A DNA stretch of 64,000 bases from Sphingomonas sp. (GTDB taxonomy: Bacteria > Pseudomonadota > Alphaproteobacteria > Sphingomonadales > Sphingomonadaceae). The stretch is taken from the NCBI RefSeq assembly GCF_019749955.1, contig NZ_JAIEPC010000008.1, positions 1-64,000 of the forward strand, in the 5' to 3' direction. Positions 9,840-17,953 of the stretch are shown in pieces. The first letter of the stretch is position 1. Each line of letters opens with the position of its first letter. The notes below the pieces were generated by a model that saw only the letters and a list, made by a program, of their open reading frames with translations, was not told where the DNA came from and did not search any database. Both the position numbers and the translations under genes were made by a program.

Positions 9840-10782
9840 CGGTGCGAAAGCCGATGTGCGAGGCGCCGGTGTCGGGCGGGCCTTCCTCGCGCGCGGCGGG
9901 GCGGTAGCGGTAGCAATAATTGTCGGCGCAGAGGTATGAGCCGCCCTTGATGACATGGCCGCCGCTGCCCATCGCGCCACTCGTCCATTCCCACACATTG
10001 CCGGCCATGTCGTAGAGGCCGAAGCCATTGGCGGGGAAGCAGGCGACGGGCGCGACCTTGGCCTTGTAGCCGTCGCCACCCTGGTCGACGACGGGGAAGG
10101 GGCCTTGCCAGACATTGACGCGCGCCGGGCTGCTGCCGTCGCCGCCGGGGGCCTGATCGCCCCAGCTATATTGCGCCGCGACCAGCCCGCCGCGCGCGGC
10201 GGCTTCCCACTCGGCTTCGCTCGGCAAGTCGCGGCCCTTCCAGCGGGCATAGGCGAGCGCGTCGGCATAGCCGATATGCACGACTGGTTCCTGCTCGTGT
10301 CCGGCGATGCTGCTGCTTGGCCCAAGCGGATGCCGCCAGTCGGCGCCGGGGATGATCTTCCACCAGCTGGCGGGGCCGGTCGGGCGCTCGCCGGGCTTGA
10401 GCGGCACGAACACCAGCGATGAGGGGACCAGCCGCTCGCGCGGCACGCCGGGGTAGAGCTTCGGGTCGGGCGCGCGTTCGGCGAGCGTGCGGTATCCGGT
10501 CGCGGCGACGAAAGCGGCGTAGTTCGCGTTGGTGACTTCGGTCTGGTCGATCCAATAGCCTTGGAGGTCGACCGGGTGCGGTGGCCCTTCCTCGCGCCGT
10601 TCGGGCCGCGCGCCGATGAGGTAACGGCCGGGGGGGACCCAGCGCATGCCCGAGTTGGTGCCGGGTTCGGCGGCGAGGGTGGCGGGGGATTTGCACGCCT
10701 GCTCGGGGACGGCGGCGGAGCAGCCTGCAAGCATGATGCAACCCAGCGCCAAAACCCGTTCGTGCTGAGCTTGTCGAAGCAC
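9811..10782 (-). CDS. SUMF1-type formylglycine-generating enzyme, predicted lipoprotein
   Basis: lipobox LALGCIMLAGC; WWKIIPGADWRHPLGP; LPSEAEWEAAARGG; HVIKGGSYLCADNYCYRYRPAAR; GASHIGFRTV. N-terminus uncertain (GTG 10782 lies in a repeat). Confidence 0.85.
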   Translation of the reverse strand: MLRQAQHERVLALGCIMLAGCSAAVPEQACKSPATLAAEPGTNSGMRWVPPGRYLIGARPERREEGPPHPVDLQGYWIDQTEVTNANYAAFVAATGYRTLAERAPDPKLYPGVPRERLVPSSLVFVPLKPGERPTGPASWWKIIPGADWRHPLGPSSSIAGHEQEPVVHIGYADALAYARWKGRDLPSEAEWEAAARGGLVAAQYSWGDQAPGGDGSSPARVNVWQGPFPVVDQGGDGYKAKVAPVACFPANGFGLYDMAGNVWEWTSGAMGSGGHVIKGGSYLCADNYCYRYRPAAREEGPPDTGASHIGFRTVRRESASPG

Positions 10783-10846
10783 CGTTCTTCTTTTTCCAAC
10801 CGCCGGAAAAGAAGTACGGCCCTTCGACGAGCTCAGGGCAAGCGGG
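10756..10846. repeat. BIME/REP-like paired hairpin, family B
   Basis: cgtgctgagcttgtcgaagcaccg ... ggcccttcgacgagctcagggcaagcggg. Confidence 0.85.
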
Positions 10847-10864
10847 ATTTTTGCATTGGCGGGC

Positions 10865-11944
10865 TCAGAACCGCCGCTCATGCCGAATCTCGTCGCTATC
10901 GGCGGGCAGCAGGATCTCATCCCCATCATGGCCGACGATCAGCTGCCCCTTGAAGCGCGCGCGCGCGTCGCCGACGAAGGGCACTTCGAGGATCGAATAA
11001 GGCAGCGGCGGCACGATGTGCGTCAGCAGCAGCACCTTGACCCCCGCGCGCTCGGCGATGTCGGCAGCTTGTTCGGGCGTCGCGTGATAGCCTTTGATGT
11101 CGTTGAAAATCTGCGCGAGATTGCCGCGGCCCGCGCGCATTGCCGCATCATGCTGCATCGCCACCATCCGCACGCTCAGCGCTTCGTGGACGAGCACATC
11201 GGCGTGGCGGGCGGCCATTTCGACCGATTTGGCGGGGGCAGTATCGCCGGTGATGACTACGCGCCGCCCTTTATAGACGAAGGCATAGCCGTAAGCGGGG
11301 GTGACCGGGCGGTGGTTGACGGCGAAGGCGAACACCTGAAGTCCGTTCGCCGCATAGATCAGCCGTTCGCCGCCATTGGCGGGCACTAGCTCGGGGTGCG
11401 GGGCGAGGCCGAAGCCGCTTGGCGGCACCACTTTCGGCCCGTGGTGCGCGATGCGATAGCCGCTGTCGAGCTTGTACGCTTCGTTGAACCCCGCCGTCAC
11501 CGTCTCGACGCCGGGCGGGCCATAGACCGGGAGCGCGGTCGCCGCCCCGCTCGACGCCCAGCGCTGGAGCATCAGCGCGCCGAGCGAGTCGATATGGTCC
11601 GAATGGAAATGCGTCAGGAACACCGCCTCGACCCGGCCCGCGCCATAGCCGATCCGCGTCAGATTGCGCACGCCGCCTTCGCCGATGTCGACGACGAACA
11701 CGTGCCGCCCGGCGGTGACGACGGTGCACGGTCCCGCGCGGTCGGGCGAGGGGATCGGCGAGCCCGATCCGCACAGCCCGACGCTCAGCCCATCGGGGCG
11801 ACCCTTGAACGGATCGGCCGTCAGCGCCGCGTCCATCCCGCGTTCGAACAGCGCGATGGCGATGCGTTCGCGGAAGATCCACGCGCTGCCTGCGACCAGC
11901 CCCGCGATCAGCGCGAGCCAGGCCAATACGCGCACGAACTTCAT
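10865..11944 (-). CDS. MBL-fold metallo-hydrolase (RNase Z/arylsulfatase-like) with N-terminal signal/anchor
   Basis: LTHFHSDHIDS metal-binding motif; hydrophobic N-terminus. Confidence 0.85.
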   Translation of the reverse strand: MKFVRVLAWLALIAGLVAGSAWIFRERIAIALFERGMDAALTADPFKGRPDGLSVGLCGSGSPIPSPDRAGPCTVVTAGRHVFVVDIGEGGVRNLTRIGYGAGRVEAVFLTHFHSDHIDSLGALMLQRWASSGAATALPVYGPPGVETVTAGFNEAYKLDSGYRIAHHGPKVVPPSGFGLAPHPELVPANGGERLIYAANGLQVFAFAVNHRPVTPAYGYAFVYKGRRVVITGDTAPAKSVEMAARHADVLVHEALSVRMVAMQHDAAMRAGRGNLAQIFNDIKGYHATPEQAADIAERAGVKVLLLTHIVPPLPYSILEVPFVGDARARFKGQLIVGHDGDEILLPADSDEIRHERRF

Positions 11945-13245
11945 GGCATTCTCCGATCGATGGGGGGCAGGCCGTTGGCGGCGCGCAGGTCATCCTCGAT
12001 CATCCAGAGACGGTCCTGCCCCCACCAGCCGGGGCGATCATCGACCTGGAAACTCGGCACGCCCCACAGCCCGAGCGCGAACATGTCGGCGCGATTGGCC
12101 TCGGCCACCGCGCGCCAGCTTTCGTCGGCGAGGCCTGCACGAACCTGATCTTGGGTCACCCCGGCGCGCGCGGCGACTTTTATCAGCCCGGGGTCGCCCG
12201 TCATGTCGATGCCGTCGGCAAAGGCGCCGCGCAGGAACGAAATCGCGAAATCGAGCCCCTTGCCGCTCGGCATGACGTGGTGCAGCACCGCCAGCCCGCG
12301 CTCAACGCCCAGCCCCACCGGGTCATGGATCGTGCCGAAGCCGATGCCGTGGCGCGCCGCCTCGCGTTTGGTATCGAGCGTGATGTACATACGCTTGGCG
12401 CGCGGCACCGGCAGGCCGCGCATCACCATCGGCAGCACGAATTTGAGGTTCAGCGTCGCGCCATAAGCCGCCGCCAGCCCGCCGATCCGTTCCGCCGCGA
12501 CGAGCGAATAGGGTGAGCGGAACGACAGATAGCAGTCGAGCCGGGGCGGCGTGGCGAGCACCGGCGGCGCAGTGGGGTAGGGGCCGGGATCGAGGCGCGG
12601 GCAGATCGGTGGCGCGTCGCTCTCGTCCTCGGCGGCGAGCCGCGCTTCGAGATAGTGGAGCCGGTCGACGCCCCAATAGAACTCGCCTTCGAATGCCGTG
12701 GTCGAGCCAAGATAATGGCCGAGCTTGGCGCGTTCGGCGCCGCCTTCAGCCAGCGTGGCTTCGGCATCGGCTTCGCCAAGCGTTGCGGCCAGCTCTTCCA
12801 GCGCGTCTCCACCGCGGAACAGCGCCCGGGTGATCGCAGCCAGCACCGCCGCTGCGTCGTCGCGCCCCATCGCCGCAGCGGCAATGCGCTGGGCGCGCGT
12901 GACTTGCTCGGGCAGGGGTTCGCGCCCTACCGAGCCATCGCCAAGCCCGAGCGCTAGTTCGATCCGTGCCGCATCGCGGCGGCTGTAGGCCGCGAGCTTT
13001 GCCGCTTCGGGCGCGGCGGCCGCATCGGGCGCGGGCACCAGGCGCAAGGCGATCGTCAGCGCGTGCCGATCAGCCAGTCGCGCGAGATAATGCAGCGCCG
13101 CCGGGCCATAAGGATCGTCGATCTGGCAGAAGAAATGCACGATCCGATCGGCGCGCTTGATCCGCCTTACCGCGCGCTGCGTCCCCCGCCGCACATCGCG
13201 AAGCGCGGGGCTGGTCAGCACCGAAGTGAGCACGCGCTGGATCAT
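11941..13245 (-). CDS. DsbA-family / 2-hydroxychromene-2-carboxylate isomerase-like protein, apparently two thioredoxin-like domains
   Basis: LDCYLSFRSPYSLVAAERI...ALGLWGVPSFQVDDRPGWWGQDRL in the second half; VHFFCQIDDPYGPAALHYL in the first. Confidence 0.78.
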   Translation of the reverse strand: MIQRVLTSVLTSPALRDVRRGTQRAVRRIKRADRIVHFFCQIDDPYGPAALHYLARLADRHALTIALRLVPAPDAAAAPEAAKLAAYSRRDAARIELALGLGDGSVGREPLPEQVTRAQRIAAAAMGRDDAAAVLAAITRALFRGGDALEELAATLGEADAEATLAEGGAERAKLGHYLGSTTAFEGEFYWGVDRLHYLEARLAAEDESDAPPICPRLDPGPYPTAPPVLATPPRLDCYLSFRSPYSLVAAERIGGLAAAYGATLNLKFVLPMVMRGLPVPRAKRMYITLDTKREAARHGIGFGTIHDPVGLGVERGLAVLHHVMPSGKGLDFAISFLRGAFADGIDMTGDPGLIKVAARAGVTQDQVRAGLADESWRAVAEANRADMFALGLWGVPSFQVDDRPGWWGQDRLWMIEDDLRAANGLPPIDRRMP

Positions 13246-13443
13246 CGCAGTGGCTTAGCCAATATTATTGCACGAGGCACGACAAATGTTTTGCGGCGTT
13301 TAAATGCCGAAAACTCACGGTAAACACGGGATAAACCCATTTTATGGCGCATATTCTGCCGAAACATGGGCAAACTGGTCCCGGTCCGGCCCGATCGCGC
13401 TGGACGGCTTTGCGCCAAGTCGGTACGGCTGGAGCCGAAAGAT

Positions 13444-14058
13444 ATGGCCACCAAAACCACCCCTCGCCCCGGCGCGACCGAGCCGCTCGACGGCCGCCAC
13501 GCCCGGAGCATCGCGACCCGCGACAAGATTGTCGCGGCCTTGCTCCAGCTCGTCCGTGAGGGCGACGTCTCGCCCAGCGCCGCGCGCGTTGCCGAAACGG
13601 CGGGCGTCGGCCTGCGCACCGTGTTTCGCCATTTCGACGAAATGGACACGCTCTATCGCGAAATGTCCGAAGTCATCGAAGCGCAAGTGATGCCGATGAT
13701 GCTCAAGCCGTTCGACGCGGGCGACTGGCGCGGGCGCGTGCGCGAAATGGCCGGGCGGCGGATTGGTATTTACGAAACGATCATGCCCTATCGCATTTCG
13801 GCGAGCGTCAAGCGCTTCCAGAGCGACTTCCTGATGCAGGGCTATCACCGCCAGCTCCAGCTCGAACGCACCTCGCTGCACGCGGTGCTGCCGCAAGCGG
13901 TGATCGACGACGCGCCGACCGCGAGCGCGATTGAAGTGACGATCAGCTTCCAATGCTGGCGCCGCCTGCGCCACGATCAGGGGCTGGCGATCGAGGACGC
14001 GCGGGCAGTGGTGGAGACGCTGCTTGAGGCAATGCTGGCGCGGATCGAGGTTGGCTAG
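13444..14058 (+). CDS. TetR-family transcriptional regulator
   Basis: N-terminal HTH: TRDKIVAALLQLVREGDVSPSAARVAETAGVGLRTVFRHFDEMDTLYREM. Confidence 0.88.
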   Translation: MATKTTPRPGATEPLDGRHARSIATRDKIVAALLQLVREGDVSPSAARVAETAGVGLRTVFRHFDEMDTLYREMSEVIEAQVMPMMLKPFDAGDWRGRVREMAGRRIGIYETIMPYRISASVKRFQSDFLMQGYHRQLQLERTSLHAVLPQAVIDDAPTASAIEVTISFQCWRRLRHDQGLAIEDARAVVETLLEAMLARIEVG

Positions 14059-14082
14059 AGCAGTTTGTGATCAAGCCAACTC

Positions 14083-14286
14083 ACCCCTCCCCTTTAGGAG
14101 CATCGGGCGAAGCGCGCCCCGCGCGCTTCAGGTCCGGCTGGGAGCCGGACCGACCCTATGCTGGACGGGGGTGGGGCCCGTCCGCAAGCGGCGCGCCAGT
14201 TGAAACGCCCCACCCCAACCCAGTTCGGGCGCTCTCGGTCCCGTCCGGGGGACGGGACTGCGACCGAACTCCTGAAGGGGAGGGGT
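14083..14286. repeat. composite inverted-repeat (MITE-like) element
   Basis: 18-bp near-perfect terminal inverted repeats acccctcccctttaggag (14083-14100) / ctcctgaaggggaggggt (14269-14286); related element at 50251-50396. Confidence 0.75.
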
Positions 14287-14451
14287 TTAAGTAAGCCCAT
14301 ATGATCACAAGCCTCTGGACCCCGCCCAAAAACGCGCGAAAGGTGTCAAAGGTTACGACCATCCCAGGGGGGGTAGCGATGCCGATGATGTCAAAGAGCC
14401 GATCAATGGGGTCGCACAGCTTTTCCGACAGTTGAAGTCAATTTTGCCCGA

Positions 14452-14877
14452 TCACACCAGCAGCAGCGCGACCGGGAGCGCGGTGCCCGCCACCAGCATC
14501 ATCAGCGACACCCGGCGGCTCGCGCGCATCGACAGCGCGATCCAGATGCCGAGCAGGGTCGACAGCATCAGCCCGACCGACATCAGCCCGGTAAAAACCT
14601 TGAGCGGGTAAGGCGAATGCGCAGGCGTTGCCGGCGGGGCTTCGCCGCCGGGCGCGCGCTTGGCCTCGGGGCGGGGTTTGCGCGGCTTGGGCAGGTCCTG
14701 CTTCTTGTGGATCTGTGCGATGACCTTGAGCCACTGCGGCGGCTTGTTCTCCGCTTCGTGGAAATCGAAGGTCTGGAGGATGCCCGAAAACGCGAAGAAC
14801 AGGATCGCCGGCGCGAACATCATGCCGAGATAGAGATGCAACTGGCGCAGACGGCGCATGGTGCTGGCGGTGTTCAC
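14452..14877 (-). CDS. PepSY-associated TM helix domain-like membrane protein
   Basis: MRRLRQLHLYLGMMFAPAILFFAFSGILQTFDFHE typical N-terminus. Confidence 0.75.
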   Translation of the reverse strand: MNTASTMRRLRQLHLYLGMMFAPAILFFAFSGILQTFDFHEAENKPPQWLKVIAQIHKKQDLPKPRKPRPEAKRAPGGEAPPATPAHSPYPLKVFTGLMSVGLMLSTLLGIWIALSMRASRRVSLMMLVAGTALPVALLLV

Positions 14878-14936
14878 ATCATTTCCCCTCGCGCTTTCGC
14901 CGGGGGGTAACCGGTCCGGGCGCCGTGCGCCAGCCG

Positions 14937-15836
14937 TCAGCGGCCAAACGCGCCCTTGCGATAGAGCAAGGTGATCGCGACGCGACGGTTGCGTGCGTCG
15001 GCGGGATTGGCGGTGATCAGCGGCTCGCGGTCGGCAACCCCCTCGATCCGTTCGAAGCGTGCATCGGGCAGGCCGCCCTGCGACAGCCGCTGGCGCGTCG
15101 CTTCGGCCCGGCTCGACGAGAGCAGCCAGTTGTTGATGCCGCTGGCGTTTCGGAACGCCAGACTGTCGGTGTGGCCGCGGATCATGATCGTGTTGTCGAG
15201 ACCGCGGATCGATTCGGCGATCAGCCCCATCAGTTTGTCGGCTTCGGGCTCGAACATCGTCGTGCCGAGCGCGAACATCGAATAATCGGCATTGTCGACC
15301 AGATCGATGCGCAGACCATCGTTCTGCGGCACGAACTTGATGTGGGTGGCAAGCTTCTGGAGCTTGGGGCTGGCCTGGATCGCGGCGGTGATCTGACGAC
15401 CGACCTTTTCGAAATTCTTCTTGTCCTCAGCGCGAACCGCCTTGTCCTTCAGCGTGCCCTTGTCGCCGGTGCCGACCTGAATGCCGCCGGTCGCCTCGAC
15501 CGGCACCGTCAACGATCTTGTGCCGGTTTGCCCGGCGCGGTTCGGGTAATTGTCCTTTTCGATGATCGACGAGCCGCCGAACAGACCGTTTGAGCCGGCG
15601 CTGTTTTGCTTGAGCTCGATCAGCGTCGGCGTGAAATAATCCGCGAGTGCCTTGCGCTGCTTCTCGGTGGTCGCGCCGAGCAGCCACATCAGCAGAAAGA
15701 ACGCCATCATTGCGGTCACGAAATCGGCATAGGCGACTTTCCACGCGCCGCCGTGATGGCCGCCATGCCCCTCGATATAGACCTTCTTGTAGATGATTTT
15801 CGGCGGCTGATTGGTACCGTGCGGGGCGCGGGCCAT
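14937..15836 (-). CDS. motB: flagellar motor protein MotB
   Basis: GAWKVAYADFVTAMMAFFLLMWLLGA TM with Asp; OmpA-like IMIRGHTDS...LSSSRAEATRQRL. Confidence 0.95.
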   Translation of the reverse strand: MARAPHGTNQPPKIIYKKVYIEGHGGHHGGAWKVAYADFVTAMMAFFLLMWLLGATTEKQRKALADYFTPTLIELKQNSAGSNGLFGGSSIIEKDNYPNRAGQTGTRSLTVPVEATGGIQVGTGDKGTLKDKAVRAEDKKNFEKVGRQITAAIQASPKLQKLATHIKFVPQNDGLRIDLVDNADYSMFALGTTMFEPEADKLMGLIAESIRGLDNTIMIRGHTDSLAFRNASGINNWLLSSSRAEATRQRLSQGGLPDARFERIEGVADREPLITANPADARNRRVAITLLYRKGAFGR

Positions 15837-16059
15837 TAGCTGGCCTCACACAAAGGCACGAAGGCACCAGGAAGAAATTTGGTTCGCGCGGAGGCGCGGA
15901 GGCGCAGAGAGCGCAGAAGATGCTGCGTCGCGGGCGACGCCCCTCGACGGCATGGCCAAAGCGGATTGACCGTCGCTGGCGCGACCGGGGGCATTGCCGC
16001 CGCGATCTCCGCGCCGCCGCGTGAACAATCTTTGGTCGTGCCGTGGGATTGCAACATGT

Positions 16060-16923
16060 TTACCGCCCGCGCAGGCCGTCGAACACTTCGGCGAAGCCCG
16101 GCTGGTTGCTGTGAGCAATGCCCGAACGCGCGGCTTCGATCACCAGCGGCTGGGGGTGGCCGTGGAGCGAGGCGATGATGATCTGCTTCACCGTGTGATA
16201 GATTGCGGCATCGGCATCGATCACTTGCTTCAGCCGGTTGGCGAGCGGTGCCACGATACCGTAGGCGAGCAACACGCCCATGAAGGTGCCGACGAGCGCC
16301 GAGCCGATCATCGCGCCGAGGATCGACGGCGGCTTGTCGATCGATCCCATCGTCTTCACGACGCCGAGCACGGCGGCGACAATGCCGAGCGCGGGCAGCG
16401 CATCGGCGAGGCTGGTGAGCGTGGTGTGCGAGCCTTCGACTTCGTGGTGGTGCGTCTTGATGCTGTTGTCCATCACCTCTTCGACCGCATGCACGTCGAG
16501 CGTGCCCGACGACACGACGACGAGCCGCAGCGTATCGGCGATCAGGTTGATCAGCGTATGATCGGCGAGCAGGCGCGGATATTCGGCGAAAACCGCGCTC
16601 GACTGCGGGTCTTCGACATGCGGTTCAAGCGCGATCGGCCCGTCGGTGCGCAGCATCTTCATCAGCTTCGACACGAGGAAAATCGTGTCGAGATAATCCT
16701 GCTTCTTGTATTTGGGGCCCTTGAAGACTTTCACCAAGCCGCCGCCGAGCGCCTTCAGCTCCTTCATCGAATTGCCGATGATGAGTGCGCCCGCCGCCGC
16801 GCCGCCGATGATCAGCATCTCATGCGGAATCGCTTCCATGACCGGGCCGAGCGCACCGCCGGTGATGGCGAAGCCGCCAAACACCATGGCAAGCAACACG
16901 ACGAGGCCGATAATTGGAAACAT
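16060..16923 (-). CDS. motA: flagellar motor stator protein MotA
   Basis: MFPIIGLVVLLAMVFGGFAITGG...; LGIVAAVLGVVKTMGSIDKPPSILGAMIGSALVGTFMGVLLAYG. Confidence 0.95.
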   Translation of the reverse strand: MFPIIGLVVLLAMVFGGFAITGGALGPVMEAIPHEMLIIGGAAAGALIIGNSMKELKALGGGLVKVFKGPKYKKQDYLDTIFLVSKLMKMLRTDGPIALEPHVEDPQSSAVFAEYPRLLADHTLINLIADTLRLVVVSSGTLDVHAVEEVMDNSIKTHHHEVEGSHTTLTSLADALPALGIVAAVLGVVKTMGSIDKPPSILGAMIGSALVGTFMGVLLAYGIVAPLANRLKQVIDADAAIYHTVKQIIIASLHGHPQPLVIEAARSGIAHSNQPGFAEVFDGLRGR

Positions 16924-16972
16924 TGGGTGTGCCTTTCCCCCGGACCGATGACGCCGATCCCCTGGTCAGGGT

Positions 16973-16999
16973 AGAACGGCCATTCTCATCCTTTATTCA
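16973..16999 (-). promoter_or_regulatory. candidate sigma28 promoter upstream of motA (TGAA-N15-GCCGTTCT)
   Basis: reverse complement reads TGAATAAAGGATGAGAATGGCCGTTCT; weaker match than the others. Confidence 0.35.
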
Positions 17000-17036
17000 C
17001 CCAATTTAGTCGCCAATCGGTTAACCAACGTGCCGA

Positions 17037-17945
17037 TCAGCGAAGATAATCGAAGAGTGATAGCTGGCTGAGCCGCGACAGGCTCGATTGCGTGGCTTGC
17101 AGGATCGTGCTCGCCTTTTGCAGATCGATGATCGCTTTGGTGATGTCGGTGTCTTGCAGACCGCCGCGTTCGGTTTCGCGCGCGGTGTCGGTGGTTTCGA
17201 TCCGCGCCGATTCGAGATCGAGCCGCGCGGCGCGTGCACCGATCGAGCCGCGCGCGGCGCTGGTCTGGTCGAGCGCGGTCGCAAGGCCCGCGATCGTGCC
17301 CGATGCGGCCGCACTGGTGGCGGCGGCGCCCGGCGTTTCGAGTGCGGTCACAAAATTGCTGAGGGTCGCAAAAATATCGCTGCCGCCGATGCCGCCGAAG
17401 ATGCGCTCGGCGCTTTCGCTCGGTTGCACGTTCAGGCCATCGCCGATCGGGATCGCGGCGGGCGTGCCAGTGCCGGTGAAGCTGACGGTGCCGCTGGCGT
17501 TACGCGTCACGGCGGTGTCGCCGGTCGCGGCGCCGAACAGCGGTTCGCCGCGCGCGTCCCTGGTATTGGCGAGACCCACAAGGTCGTCGACGATCCCGCG
17601 CAACTGCGTCGCGATGATCGCGCGGTTGGCGTCGGTCAGCGTCCCGCTATTGGCCTGGATCACCAATTCCTGCGCGCGCTGGAGCTGGCTCGTCACGTCG
17701 CCGAGCGTGGTGTCGGCCTGACCGAGCACGGTCTTGGCGAGATCGAGATTCTTCTTGTTGACGGTCGCATCGGCGCCATCGCGCGCCAGCGTCTGGAGCC
17801 GGGCAAAGGCGACGGCGTCGTCGGAGGGTGCTTCGAGCCGGATGCCGGTGCTGATCTGCGTTTGCAACCGAGTCGTCGCGCCCGACAGCGACGCGAGGCG
17901 TCCGGCGGCGCGATCGTAGAAAAGATTGGTGCCGATCGTCGTCAT
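17037..17945 (-). CDS. flgL: flagellar hook-associated protein 3
   Basis: flagellin-like N- and C-termini (TIGTNLFYDRAAGRLASLSG), position next to flgK. Confidence 0.9.
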   Translation of the reverse strand: MTTIGTNLFYDRAAGRLASLSGATTRLQTQISTGIRLEAPSDDAVAFARLQTLARDGADATVNKKNLDLAKTVLGQADTTLGDVTSQLQRAQELVIQANSGTLTDANRAIIATQLRGIVDDLVGLANTRDARGEPLFGAATGDTAVTRNASGTVSFTGTGTPAAIPIGDGLNVQPSESAERIFGGIGGSDIFATLSNFVTALETPGAAATSAAASGTIAGLATALDQTSAARGSIGARAARLDLESARIETTDTARETERGGLQDTDITKAIIDLQKASTILQATQSSLSRLSQLSLFDYLR

Positions 17946-17953
17946 GGCGGTCC

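Noticed and set aside
10723-10929. N-terminal extension of the lipoprotein FGE to Met 10929
   Set aside because: The extension translates a repeat (SSSKGRTSF…VLRQAQHER), a typical misannotated N-terminus; a lipobox start is more likely
14067-14362. Short overlapping ORFs on both strands at 14.1-14.4 kb
   Set aside because: They lie in the inverted-repeat element and have no protein-like composition
15836-16118. Small ORFs between motB and motA (e.g. RLRASARTKFLPGAFVPLCEAS)
   Set aside because: Repeat-derived translation, not a credible gene; treated as an intergenic repeat
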